A DNA stretch of 64,000 bases from assembly GCA_008015835.1 (NCBI GenBank), contig SSGH01000024.1:62001-126000 (forward strand), read 5' to 3'. The translations under genes and the position numbers were made by a program. Each line of letters starts with the position of its first letter. Within the stretch, counting starts at the first letter, position 1. The notes beneath the pieces are model-generated. The model saw nothing but the letters and a program-made list of their open reading frames with translations. It ran no database searches and had not been told where the DNA came from. Shown piece by piece: positions 47,914 through 56,601 of the stretch. The stretch comes from Lysobacter sp. Its GTDB lineage: Bacteria > Pseudomonadota > Gammaproteobacteria > Xanthomonadales > Xanthomonadaceae.

Positions 47914-49020
47914 TTATGGTCCCGCGAAACCCGCCACGACCGGCTCGACGCGTTTTTGTTCCACGTGGAACAGCGCGCCTTCGCCGCCGACCTCCGCGAG
48001 CGCCGGCAACGGCTCGGTACCGGTCACGAACACCTGGGCGCCCGACGCCACCAATCGCGCCAGCACCCGGCGCTGATGGGGCCGGTCCAGTTCGGAGGCC
48101 AAGTCGTCCAGGGCCATCACCGGCCATTCGCCGCGGACCGCGGCGTGGCATTCCGCCTGCGCCAGCAGCAGGGCCAGCGCCGTGAGTTTCGCCTGGCCGC
48201 GCGAGAGAGTTTCTCGGCCGGGCAGCGTCGAATAATCGACCCGCCAATCGGCGCGGTGCGGGCCGACCGAGGTGTAGCCGTTGGCGAGGTCGCGATCCCG
48301 CGCCACCAGCAGCGCGTCCGCGAGCGACAAAGTCTCGCGCGCCCAGCCGGGCTGAAACTCCAATCGCGCGATGCCCAGCGAGGGCGCCAATTCGGCGGCG
48401 ATGGCGCGTAGCCGGGGTTCGAGCGCCTCGATGTAAATCTGACGACGACGGGTAAGCGGTTCGCCGGCATCGGCGAGTTCGCGATCCCACAGGTCGAGCT
48501 GATTGTCGCGAATCCCGCTTTTCAGCAGGGCATTCCGCTGCTTAAGCGCGCGGGCGTAGCGGCGCCAGACCGTCAGGAAGTCGGGTTCCACGTGGAACAA
48601 ACCCCAATCGACCAGCCGCCGCCGCGGTTCGCCGCCGCCGGTTACCAACGCATGGCTACCCGGCTCGAACGTCACCACCGCCAGTGCGGCGCAGAGTTCG
48701 CCGAGCTGGGCGACCGGTTCGCCGTCGAGCCGGCCCTCCCAGCGGGCTCCGGTATGGCGCAAGCCGACCCGCCGCAATCGCGGATGCGCGTCTTCGCGCC
48801 ATTCGGCGAACAGTTCGATCGCCTCGGCGTCGGTGCGGATCACGCCGTCGCGAACGCGGCCGCGGAAGCTGCGGCCATAGGCCAGCACGTGCAGGCCTTC
48901 AAGCAGGCTGGTCTTCCCCGAACCGTTTTCGCCGACGAACAGATTGATCCCGGGCGCGGGCCGCACCTCGGCGCGCTCGAACGGACGGAGATTGGCGATC
49001 TGAAAGCGTTCGATGCGCAT
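47914..49020 (-). CDS. recF: DNA replication and repair protein RecF
   Basis: 368 residues. GINLFVGENGSGKTSLLEGL is the Walker A loop, TLSRGQAKLTALALLLAQAE the ABC signature region, and VMALDDLASELDRPHQRRVL the Walker B/D-loop. RecF loads RecA at gaps with RecO and RecR. It lies 153 bp after dnaN with a terminator-like hairpin between. Two parS-like palindromes lie inside its coding sequence. The neighbour is normally gyrB, but here the accessory block intervenes. Confidence 0.96.
   Translation of the reverse strand: MRIERFQIANLRPFERAEVRPAPGINLFVGENGSGKTSLLEGLHVLAYGRSFRGRVRDGVIRTDAEAIELFAEWREDAHPRLRRVGLRHTGARWEGRLDGEPVAQLGELCAALAVVTFEPGSHALVTGGGEPRRRLVDWGLFHVEPDFLTVWRRYARALKQRNALLKSGIRDNQLDLWDRELADAGEPLTRRRQIYIEALEPRLRAIAAELAPSLGIARLEFQPGWARETLSLADALLVARDRDLANGYTSVGPHRADWRVDYSTLPGRETLSRGQAKLTALALLLAQAECHAAVRGEWPVMALDDLASELDRPHQRRVLARLVASGAQVFVTGTEPLPALAEVGGEGALFHVEQKRVEPVVAGFAGP
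47957..47972. other. parS-like site 1 (perfect 16-bp palindrome)
   Basis: TGTTCCACGTGGAACA matches the bacterial parS consensus TGTTNCACGTGNAACA at every defined position, so ParB should bind it. It lies inside the 3' end of recF. Confidence 0.88.
48584..48599. other. parS-like site 2 (15 of 16 positions)
   Basis: GGTTCCACGTGGAACA differs from site 1 only in the first base. It lies inside recF, 627 bp from site 1. Confidence 0.82.
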
Positions 49021-49048
49021 CGGCGACCGGGCGGGAAGGGCTTAAAAC

Positions 49049-49078
49049 GACCTCGCCCGGGAAGTCCCGGGCGAGGTC
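49049..49078 (-). terminator. Hairpin between dnaN and recF
   Basis: GACCTCGCCCGGGA pairs with TCCCGGGCGAGGTC. On the minus strand it is followed by GTTTTAAG, a weak T-run. It may attenuate read-through from dnaN into recF. Confidence 0.65.
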
Positions 49079-49135
49079 ATGCGAAACAGTGTCGACGTTA
49101 GCGAGTCACTGCGGAACGGATGGACGAGACCGACG

Positions 49136-49151
49136 TGTTCCACGTGGAACG
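49136..49151. other. parS-like site 3 (15 of 16 positions)
   Basis: TGTTCCACGTGGAACG, in the dnaN-recF gap 23 bp from the dnaN stop. Together with sites 1 and 2 it forms a cluster of three within 1.2 kb and 2-4 kb from dnaA. Confidence 0.84.
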
Positions 49152-49173
49152 CGACAAACCCGGCCGCGACGGG

Positions 49174-50274
49174 TCAGAGCCGTAGCGGCATCACCACGTG
49201 CCGGCACTTCTCGCTGCTGGCTTCTCGGACCAGGGCCGAGGAGTTGGCGTCGCGCAACTGCAGCACCACGTGTTCGTCGCGCAGGGCGGAGAGGGCATCC
49301 AGCAGGTAATTCACGTTGAAGCCGATGGTCAGGCTATCGACCTTGGTGTCGGCTTCCACTTCTTCCTGCGCTTCTTCCTGCTCCGGGTTATGCGCGTTGA
49401 TCTTGAGCTGGCCGGGGGAGACTTCGATGCGTACGCCGCGATATTTCTCGTTCGACAGAATCGCGGCGCGCTGCAGCGAGGCGCGCAGCGCTTCGCGATC
49501 GATCTTGACCTCGCGATCGGCGCCGATCGGAATCACCGCTTCGTAGTCCGGGAAGCGGCCGTCGATCAGCTTGCTGGTGAAGGTCACGTCGTCGCGCTTC
49601 ACGCGAATATGGCTGCGGCCCATTTCCAGTTCGAGCTCGCGATCGCCGCCTTCGAGCAAACGCTGCAGCTCCAACACGCCTTTGCGCGGCACGATGATTT
49701 GACGCTTGGTCTGGACCGTGTCTTCCAGAACCGCTTCGCACAGGGCCAAACGGTGGCCGTCGGTCGCGACGCAGCGCAGCGCTTTATCGCGCAGGTCGAA
49801 CAGCAGGCCGTTGAGGTAGTACCGCACGTCCTGCTGCGCCATCGCGAACGCGGTGCGTTCGATCAATTCCTTGAGCGAGGCCTCGCCGACTCTCACCCGC
49901 TCGGTGGCGTCCACTTCGTCCAGCGACGGGAAATCGTTCGCCGGCAGGCTCGCCAAGGTGAAACGGCTGCGACCGGCCTGGACGGTGATCTTGTCGGCCG
50001 ATTGGCTGACGGTCACTTTGCTGCCGTCGGGCAGGGCGCGCACGATCTCGAACAGCTTTCGCGCCGGGATCGTCGTCTCCCCGGCCTGCGCGTCGTCGAC
50101 GCGCGTGCGGGCGACCATCTCGACTTCCAGATCCGTCCCGGTCAGAGAAAGCTGATCGCCCTCGACCCGCGCCAACAGATTGGCCAACACCGGCAGCGTC
50201 TGACGACGTTCGACGACATTGACGACTTGCGCCAACGGTTTCAAAAACACTTCGCGTTGCAGACTGAAACGCAT
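49174..50274 (-). CDS. dnaN: DNA polymerase III sliding clamp (beta subunit)
   Basis: 366 residues. MRFSLQREVFLKPLAQVVNV, VERRQTLPVLANLL, VATDGHRLAL, RKGVLEL and the end RHVVMPLRL are the beta-clamp landmarks; MPLRL is the terminal peptide. The clamp is a dimeric ring that tethers Pol III. It follows dnaA across 259 bp which hold DnaA boxes. Standard length, normal start. Confidence 0.97.
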   Translation of the reverse strand: MRFSLQREVFLKPLAQVVNVVERRQTLPVLANLLARVEGDQLSLTGTDLEVEMVARTRVDDAQAGETTIPARKLFEIVRALPDGSKVTVSQSADKITVQAGRSRFTLASLPANDFPSLDEVDATERVRVGEASLKELIERTAFAMAQQDVRYYLNGLLFDLRDKALRCVATDGHRLALCEAVLEDTVQTKRQIIVPRKGVLELQRLLEGGDRELELEMGRSHIRVKRDDVTFTSKLIDGRFPDYEAVIPIGADREVKIDREALRASLQRAAILSNEKYRGVRIEVSPGQLKINAHNPEQEEAQEEVEADTKVDSLTIGFNVNYLLDALSALRDEHVVLQLRDANSSALVREASSEKCRHVVMPLRL

Positions 50275-50533
50275 GTGATTGGGTTCCCCTCGAGGCCAGG
50301 CTTCGAAACGATAAATCTAAAAAGCAGGTGGTGATGGTAGCGCGAAAAACCGGGCGTAACTCATTTAACGCATTGATCTCAATGGGAATTTCGAATCGAC
50401 AACTCGGCGGATAAGTGGCTTGGAACCGCGGGGACAGCGTGTGGATAACTTGGCCGGCATCGGGTTGAGCACGACTTATCCACAAGATGTCCTCGACGAT
50501 GCGTTCGCGCGGTTTCGCGCGAACGCCGTTCCT
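50275..50533. other. Candidate origin of replication (oriC) with DnaA boxes
   Basis: Two perfect DnaA boxes TTATCCACA lie at 50440-50448 (as TGTGGATAA) and 50476-50484, facing each other; a weaker one (GGCGGATAA) is at 50406-50414. Upstream, 50305-50400, is AT-rich for this genome (ATAAATCTAAAAAG and CATTTAACGCATTGATC). The dnaA-dnaN gap is a known origin location in xanthomonads. Function is inferred from these boxes and context. Confidence 0.75.
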
Positions 50534-51877
50534 TCACTCGCTGAGTTTTCGGATCAACTTCTCCCAATCCTCGTGCAGCTTACCGTCGCTTTCCATCAGC
50601 GTTTTGATCTGCCGACACGCGTGCAGCACCGTGGTGTGGTCGCGGCCGGCGAACGCGTCGCCGATCTCCGGCAAGCTGTGCTCGGTCAGTTCTTTGGCCA
50701 AGGCCATCGCCACCTGCCGCGGACGCGCCAACGAACGCGTGCGCCGCTTGGACAACAGGTCCTTGATCTGCAGACCGTAGTAGTCTGCCACGGCCTTCTG
50801 GATATTGGCGATGCCGATCGCCTGTTGCTGCGCGCGCAGCAGATCGCGCAGGGTTTCCTGCGCGAACTCCGCGGTGATGGGTTTTCCGGTGAAGTTCGCG
50901 CGCGCGGCCAAGGTGTTGAGCGCGCCTTCCAGGTCGCGGACGTTGCTGCGCATCTTCTTCGCGAGCAAAAACGCGACGTCCTCGGGCAGCGACACCCCGC
51001 GTTCCTTCGCCTTCGAGAGCACGATTTGCGCGCGGGTTTCGAAATCCGGCGGTTCGATCGCCACCGATAGCCCCCATGCCAACCGCGACTTCAGCCGCGG
51101 CTCCAGACCGTCCACTTCGCGCGGGTAGCGGTCGCAGGTCATGATGATCTGCTGCTTGCCGTCGAACAGCGCGTTGAAGGTGTGGAAGAACTCCTCCTGC
51201 GTGCGGTCCTTGCCGGCGAAGAATTGGATGTCGTCGATCAGCAGCGCGTCGATCTGCTGGAATTGCCGCTTGAACGCGTCCATCGTCTTGTCCTGCAGCG
51301 CTTTCATCATCGCGCTGAAGAACTGTTCGCTGCGCAGATACAGCACGCGCACGCCGGGATTGTTGCGGCGCATTTCGTTGCCGGCCGCGAACATCAGGTG
51401 GGTCTTGCCCAGGCCGGTGCCGCCGTAGAGCAGCAGCGGGTTGTGCGCGCGATCGCCGGGTTTCATCGCCGCCTGCCACGCCGCGGCGCGGCCGAGTTGG
51501 TTGCTGCGGCCTTCGACGAAATTGTCGAAACCGTAATGCGTATCGAGATTGCCGGCGAATTCCGCGCCGCCCGGCGCGCGCGGGGCCGTCGCCGTCGAGG
51601 CCGCGGCGTGGCCGTTGCTCGTCGTCGTCGCGGCGGGGCGGGCCACCGAGCCGATTTCCAAACTCACCGCCGTGCTGCCGGCGAAATGCCCCAGCAGCTC
51701 GCTGATCCGGCCCAGATACCGCGCCTGCACCTCGTCGCGGACGAAGGCGTTCGGTGCGTACAGCAGCACCGCGCCGTCCTCGCGGACCCGCGCCTGCAGC
51801 GGTTTCAGCCAGGTATGAACGTCCTCGGCCGGCAATTCGGCTTCGAGGCGTTCGAGACAGCGGGGCCAAGCATCCAT
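50534..51877 (-). CDS. dnaA: Chromosomal replication initiator DnaA
   Basis: 447 residues. Domain [21 protein letters not shown]; variable domain II; AAA+ domain III with [17 protein letters not shown] (Walker A), LLIDDIQFF (Walker B) and [17 protein letters not shown]; domain IV with the signature [13 protein letters not shown]. It opens oriC and autoregulates through DnaA boxes. The start codon at 51877 follows a nearby in-frame-independent ATG at 51873 in the same region; MDAWPRCL is the conserved N terminus. Confidence 0.97.
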   Translation of the reverse strand: MDAWPRCLERLEAELPAEDVHTWLKPLQARVREDGAVLLYAPNAFVRDEVQARYLGRISELLGHFAGSTAVSLEIGSVARPAATTTSNGHAAASTATAPRAPGGAEFAGNLDTHYGFDNFVEGRSNQLGRAAAWQAAMKPGDRAHNPLLLYGGTGLGKTHLMFAAGNEMRRNNPGVRVLYLRSEQFFSAMMKALQDKTMDAFKRQFQQIDALLIDDIQFFAGKDRTQEEFFHTFNALFDGKQQIIMTCDRYPREVDGLEPRLKSRLAWGLSVAIEPPDFETRAQIVLSKAKERGVSLPEDVAFLLAKKMRSNVRDLEGALNTLAARANFTGKPITAEFAQETLRDLLRAQQQAIGIANIQKAVADYYGLQIKDLLSKRRTRSLARPRQVAMALAKELTEHSLPEIGDAFAGRDHTTVLHACRQIKTLMESDGKLHEDWEKLIRKLSE

Positions 51878-52224
51878 CGGTTCGGGGCGGTCGGGGGCGA
51901 TTCGGAGGCGGGCGGCCGGGGGTGCGATGCGCGAGGTCGCGCGTCGCGCGGACCTCGGCGGTCGACCGACGGCGCGAAAGGGTTCGTGTCGCGGGCACCG
52001 CCGCGTCGCGCGGGAGCGACGCGGTCGAGAAGGGCGGTGAGGCCTCGCAGACTACCACCCCGGCCGTTCGGCCGCACCCGACGGCGTTCGATCAGACGCG
52101 CCCCTGGCTCGCGGGCGGCGAAGGGTCGGCTTGACCGGAACGCCTACGATCGGGCATCATCGCCGGTTCATTGTGCGCCAACCGCGCACGCTCACCGTTA
52201 CTTTCGAGCCTCACGAGCCCGACC
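51878..52224. other. Divergent promoter region of dnaA and rpmH
   Basis: About 347 bp without a gene. It must hold the promoters of dnaA (minus) and rpmH-rnpA (plus). I find no perfect DnaA box here, so I place the origin in the dnaA-dnaN gap. Confidence 0.6.
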
Positions 52225-52365
52225 ATGGCCACCAAGCGCACCTATCAACCCAGCAACCTCAAGCGCAAGCGCGACCACGGCTTCCGTGCCCGCATGAAGA
52301 CCGCCGACGGCCGCAAGGTCCTGTCCCGCCGTCGCGCCAAGGGCCGCAAGCGCCTCACCGCCTGA
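52225..52365 (+). CDS. rpmH: 50S ribosomal protein L34
   Basis: 46 residues: [20 protein letters not shown] and [20 protein letters not shown] are unmistakable L34. An in-frame upstream ATG would add 18 unconserved residues, so ATG 52225 is used. It precedes rnpA by 40 bp. Confidence 0.98.
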   Translation: MATKRTYQPSNLKRKRDHGFRARMKTADGRKVLSRRRAKGRKRLTA

Positions 52366-52405
52366 TCCCGTCGTCGGGCACTCTCCTGACGGAGCCGCCC
52401 GGCCG

Positions 52406-52876
52406 ATGGCCGGTCGCCTCGCCTCCGACGCGATCGGCGCCACGTTCCCGCCGCAAGCGCGGGTTCGCGCCAAAGCCGACTTCGACCGCGTCTTCGCGCA
52501 CGGTCGACGCGTCGCGACGCCTATGCTCGCGCTGCATTTCCTCGCCGACGACGCGCCCGCGCGGCTCGGGCTGGCGGTCTCGCGCAAAGTCGATCGACGC
52601 GCCGTCGCGCGCAATCGCATCAAACGCCGTCTGCGCGATCATTTTCGTCGTCATCGCGCCGCGCTCGCGGCCGGGGCCTACGTCGTCGTGGCGCGCAGCG
52701 GCGCGGCGAGCGCCAGCGGCCCCGAATTGATCGCCGCCTTCGATCTCGCGCTTCGTCGCAGCGGCGCGTTGCCCCCGGCCGTGGCGAACGGCACAATGCC
52801 GCGCGCTCGCAATACGCCATCCTTCCCGCCGCCGACCGACGCGTCGGCGCCGTCCGCCACGTCCCCCGATGTCTAA
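52406..52876 (+). CDS. rnpA: Ribonuclease P protein component
   Basis: 156 residues. RVRAKADFDRVFAHGRRVAT, RLGLAVSRKVDRRAVARNRI and KRRLRDHFRRHRAALAAG contain the RNR motif (ARNRIKRRLR) and basic helix that bind pre-tRNA with RnpB RNA. The tail after residue 125 is Pro/Ser/Ala-rich. In many bacteria yidD sits between rnpA and yidC; here only 48 bp separate them, so yidD is absent from this locus. Confidence 0.95.
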   Translation: MAGRLASDAIGATFPPQARVRAKADFDRVFAHGRRVATPMLALHFLADDAPARLGLAVSRKVDRRAVARNRIKRRLRDHFRRHRAALAAGAYVVVARSGAASASGPELIAAFDLALRRSGALPPAVANGTMPRARNTPSFPPPTDASAPSATSPDV

Positions 52877-52924
52877 GGCTTCCGCCTCGACATCGCCGAC
52901 ACGATCCGTGCCTCTCCGCTCCCC

Positions 52925-54649
52925 ATGAATCAAACTCGAACTTTCTTGATCATCGCCTGGTTGATGGTGGCGATGCTGCTGTGGATGGAGTGGAACAAAG
53001 AGCAGGCGCACGAAGCGATGCGCGGCCAAGGGCCGGTCGCGCCCGCCGCCGAAGCGGCCAGCGCCGCACCGAGCGGAACCCTGCCCGTCCCCGGCGCGCC
53101 GCACACCGCCGCGCCCGCGCAGATCCCGACGGCGAACATTCCCGCCGCGCCCGGCCCCAAGCCCGCGGCCGCGCCGACGATGAGCGCCGCCCCGGCGTCG
53201 ACCACGATCACGCTGCGCAACGACGTGCTGCGCCTCACTCTCGACGGCGGCACCGTGCGCCGCGCCGATCTGCTGAAATTCCCGCAGGAACGCAAGAAAG
53301 ATTCGCCGCCCGTCCGTCTATTGCAGGACAGCGGCAAGGATTACTACGTCGCCCAAAGCGGTTGGTACAGCGCCGCGGGCGCGCCGAATCACGAAGGCGG
53401 CTTCGTGCCCGCGCAGGCGCAGCGCGATTACGCGTTGGCCCAGGGCCAGGACACGGTGAGCGCGAGCTTCGTGTGGACCGGCGCCGGCGGCGTCGCGATT
53501 CGCCGCACATACACGCTCAAGCGCGGCGACTATCTGCTCACCGTGCGCGACGACGTCGACAACGCCAGCGCGGCCGCGTGGAAAGGCTATGTGTATCGCC
53601 AGCTTTCGCGCATTCCGCCGGCGATCGAAAGCAGCATCATGCGTCCCACCAGCTTCAGCTTCAACGGCGCGGCGTGGCGCAACGACGAACAGAAATACGA
53701 CAAGCGCAAATACGACGAATACGCCGAAGACGGCCCGTTGAACGTCACCGTCGGCGGCGGCTGGGTCGCGCTGCTGCAGCATTATTTCTTCGCCGCGTGG
53801 ATTCCGCAGAAAGATCAAAAAGCGGTGTTCTCGCTGGCGAACGCCGGGAATCAATACGGCATCGCCGCGGCCGGCCCGGAGTTCACCCTCGCGCCCGGCC
53901 AGAAGGCCACCACCACCGCGCAATTGTGGGTGGGGCCGAAGATCCAAGAACGTCTGCAGGGCGTCGCGCCGGGTCTCGAGCGCACGCTCGACTACGGCAT
54001 CTTCACCGTCATCGCGCAGCCCATCCATTGGACGCTGGCGATGCTGCACAAGCTCACCCACAACTGGGGCTGGGCGATCGTGCTGCTGGTGGTCGTGATC
54101 AAACTGCTGCTGTACCCGCTGTCCGCCGCGCAATACAAATCGATGGCGAAGCTGCGCAAGTTCCAGCCGCGCATGCAGCAGTTGAAGGAACGCTACGGCG
54201 AAGACAAAGAGAAATACCAGCAGGCGATGATCGATCTCTACAAGAAAGAGAAGATCAACCCCGCAGGCGGCTGCTTGCCGATCTTCATCCAGATGCCGGT
54301 GTTCCTGTCGCTGTACTGGGTGCTGGTGGAAGCGGTGGAACTGCGCCAAGCGCCGTGGATGCTGTGGGTGCAAGACCTCACCGCCAACGACCCGTTCTTC
54401 ATCCTGCCGATCCTCAACGTCGCGATCATGTGGCTGACCCAGCGCATGACGCCGATGGCCGGCATGGACCCCACGCAGCAGAAGATGATGCAGGCGATGC
54501 CGCTGATCATCGGCGTGACCCTGATGTTCTTCCCCGCCGGTTTGGTGCTGTACTGGGTGACCAACGGCGCGCTGGGCATGCTGCAGCAGTGGTGGATGAT
54601 GAAGAAATACGGCGAGAAGACCGAGCACAAAGCCACCGTGTCGAAGTGA
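52925..54649 (+). CDS. yidC: Membrane protein insertase YidC
   Basis: 574 residues. TM1 at the N terminus (FLIIAWLMVAMLLWMEWNKE), a large periplasmic domain (about 60-355), then the insertase core: NWGWAIVLLVVVIKLLLYPL with the positively charged groove residue, AQYKSMAKLRKFQPRMQQLK with the CKERYGEDKEKYQ coiled loop, NPAGGCLPIFIQMPVFLSLY and VTNGALGMLQQWWMMKK. It inserts proteins into the inner membrane alone or with SecYEG. It has a Gram-negative type P1 domain. Normal length and start. Confidence 0.97.
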   Translation: MNQTRTFLIIAWLMVAMLLWMEWNKEQAHEAMRGQGPVAPAAEAASAAPSGTLPVPGAPHTAAPAQIPTANIPAAPGPKPAAAPTMSAAPASTTITLRNDVLRLTLDGGTVRRADLLKFPQERKKDSPPVRLLQDSGKDYYVAQSGWYSAAGAPNHEGGFVPAQAQRDYALAQGQDTVSASFVWTGAGGVAIRRTYTLKRGDYLLTVRDDVDNASAAAWKGYVYRQLSRIPPAIESSIMRPTSFSFNGAAWRNDEQKYDKRKYDEYAEDGPLNVTVGGGWVALLQHYFFAAWIPQKDQKAVFSLANAGNQYGIAAAGPEFTLAPGQKATTTAQLWVGPKIQERLQGVAPGLERTLDYGIFTVIAQPIHWTLAMLHKLTHNWGWAIVLLVVVIKLLLYPLSAAQYKSMAKLRKFQPRMQQLKERYGEDKEKYQQAMIDLYKKEKINPAGGCLPIFIQMPVFLSLYWVLVEAVELRQAPWMLWVQDLTANDPFFILPILNVAIMWLTQRMTPMAGMDPTQQKMMQAMPLIIGVTLMFFPAGLVLYWVTNGALGMLQQWWMMKKYGEKTEHKATVSK

Positions 54650-54674
54650 TGCGGGAAGGCGTGGCTACAACGCG

Positions 54675-55019
54675 ATGAAGACGCATCCGGCCAACGCCCT
54701 TCTTCAAACCATCGGTGTCGTCATCGCGTTTCTGGGCGTGATCGCCGTGCTGGCGATCGTGCCGCAGTTTCAGGACGTCTTCGAATCGTTCGGCGCGGAG
54801 TTGCCGGCCATCACGCAGATATTCGTTCGAGGGCGCTGGCTGCTATGGCCGCTGCCGCTCGCGGTGCCGATGATCGCCGCGTTCGTCCGCGTGCGCGACG
54901 AGGACGACCGCAGGCGCGGCATCGTCGGCTTGATCGTCGGCATCGCCATCGGTTTCGGATTACCGTTCCTCTGCACGATGGCGATGTATCTGCCGATCTT
55001 CATGCTCGCGCCCGCGTAA
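54675..55019 (+). CDS. Small three-helix protein resembling GspF/PilC C-terminus
   Basis: 114 residues. [20 protein letters not shown], then [20 protein letters not shown] and [20 protein letters not shown]. The VPxFxxxFxxFGAELPxxT segment recalls the loop of type II secretion F and pilus PilC proteins, but the protein is far shorter, lacks the duplicated domain and sits between yidC and mnmE. It is probably a membrane protein of its own family. Starts 26 bp after yidC and ends 44 bp before mnmE. Confidence 0.72.
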   Translation: MKTHPANALLQTIGVVIAFLGVIAVLAIVPQFQDVFESFGAELPAITQIFVRGRWLLWPLPLAVPMIAAFVRVRDEDDRRRGIVGLIVGIAIGFGLPFLCTMAMYLPIFMLAPA

Positions 55020-55062
55020 CGCCCCGCACGCAACGCGCCGTGCGCTTCTCACGAAGTCTCGA

Positions 55063-56475
55063 ATGCACGAACAAGACACCATCGCCGCGATCGCGACAGC
55101 CGCCGGATCCGGCGGCGTCGGTGTAGTGCGCATTTCCGGCCCGAGCGCGCACGCCATCGCGCACGCGCTGTGCGGCAAACGCCTGAAGCCGCGTTACGCG
55201 CATTACGCGCGTTTTCGCGACGAGCGCGGCGAGACCATCGACGATGGCATCGCGCTGTATTTCCGCGCGCCGGCCAGTTACACCGGCGAGGATGTGGTGG
55301 AGCTGCAGGCGCACGGCAGTCCGGCGGTGTTGCGCGCGTTGTTGGATCGCTGCTGCGCCTTGGGCGCGCGGCCGGCGCGGGCGGGCGAGTTCAGCGAACG
55401 CGCGTTCCTCAACGGTAAGCTCGACTTGGCGCAGGCCGAGGCAGTGGCGGATCTGATCGCGGCGGCCGACCTGCGTGCGGCGCGCGCGGCACGGCGTTCG
55501 CTCGACGGCGTGTTCTCGCAGCGGGTGGAGGCGCTGGCGGCGGCGCTGCTGCGGCTGCGCATCCATGTGGAAGCGACGATCGATTTCGTCGATGAATCCA
55601 TCGAAACGCTCGGGGGCTCGGCTATCGAAGCCGGGCTCGCGCAGGCGCATGCGGATTTGGAAGCGCTGCTGCGCGAGGCCGAGCGCGGCCAAAAACTGCG
55701 CGACGGGCTGCATGCGGTGATCGTGGGCCCGCCGAACGCGGGCAAAAGCTCGCTGTTGAACGCCTTGGCCGGCAGCGACCGCGCGATCGTCAGCGAGATC
55801 GCGGGCACCACCCGCGATCTGCTGCGCGAAACCGTGCGCGTGGACGGGCTGGAACTCACCTTGGTCGACACCGCCGGTCTGCGCGCGGGCGGCGATGTCA
55901 TCGAGCGCGAAGGCATGCGTCGCGCCGAAAGCGAACTACGACGCGCCGATCTCGCGATCGTGGTGTTGGATGCGCGCGATCTCGAAGCAGGACGCAGCGC
56001 GGTGGCCGAGGCCATCGCCGACGTTCCGCAGCGGCTGTGGGTCGCGAACAAGGCGGATTTGCTGGAATTTCATGGGGTTTCGGCCGCTCTCGCCTCCGCG
56101 TCGTCGACGGAAGCGTCGCCCGAATTCCAGTCCGAACCCGCCCGCCAATCGCCATCGATTGCGACGAGCGATCTGCTTTGGGTGTCGGCGCGCAACGGCG
56201 TCGGTCTCGATGCGCTGCATGCGCGATTGTCGGCGTTGGCCGGCGCGGGCGACGGCGCCGAGGGCGCGTTCACCGCGCGCGCGCGGCAGGTCGATGCCTT
56301 GCGTCGCGCGCGGGCGGAACTGGCGGACGCCCGCGCAGGCATGGACCACGGCGCCTTCGAGCTGACCGCCGAAGCGCTGCGCGCCGCGCACGATGCGTTG
56401 GGCGAAATCACCGGGCGGATTGCGCCGGATGACCTCCTCGGTCACATTTTTTCGAGCTTCTGTATCGGAAAATAG
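55063..56475 (+). CDS. mnmE: tRNA modification GTPase MnmE
   Basis: 470 residues. N-terminal folate-binding domain ([40 protein letters not shown]), helical domain, G domain with [22 protein letters not shown] and NKAD, and the C-terminal Cys-containing end CIGK. With MnmG it forms the 5-carboxymethylaminomethyl group on U34 of tRNA. An extra 25-residue Ser/Ala/Glu segment ([20 protein letters not shown]) lies in the G domain between NKAD and the G5 loop WVSARNG. Confidence 0.95.
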   Translation: MHEQDTIAAIATAAGSGGVGVVRISGPSAHAIAHALCGKRLKPRYAHYARFRDERGETIDDGIALYFRAPASYTGEDVVELQAHGSPAVLRALLDRCCALGARPARAGEFSERAFLNGKLDLAQAEAVADLIAAADLRAARAARRSLDGVFSQRVEALAAALLRLRIHVEATIDFVDESIETLGGSAIEAGLAQAHADLEALLREAERGQKLRDGLHAVIVGPPNAGKSSLLNALAGSDRAIVSEIAGTTRDLLRETVRVDGLELTLVDTAGLRAGGDVIEREGMRRAESELRRADLAIVVLDARDLEAGRSAVAEAIADVPQRLWVANKADLLEFHGVSAALASASSTEASPEFQSEPARQSPSIATSDLLWVSARNGVGLDALHARLSALAGAGDGAEGAFTARARQVDALRRARAELADARAGMDHGAFELTAEALRAAHDALGEITGRIAPDDLLGHIFSSFCIGK

Positions 56476-56601
56476 CCGCGAGCGCGGCCTCGCCGCACTC
56501 GAGCGACGGCTTGCGAACAGGGGCGCTACGGCCGCCGCGCGACGAGTTATGCTTGCGTCAAGGATGCGTCACCCACCGCCCCTTTAACGCAGGTCACCGA
56601 C

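Noticed and set aside
51878-52224. Origin in the dnaA-rpmH gap
   Set aside because: No perfect DnaA box found there; two lie in the dnaA-dnaN gap.
52877-52924. yidD between rnpA and yidC
   Set aside because: Only 48 bp, no room for the gene.
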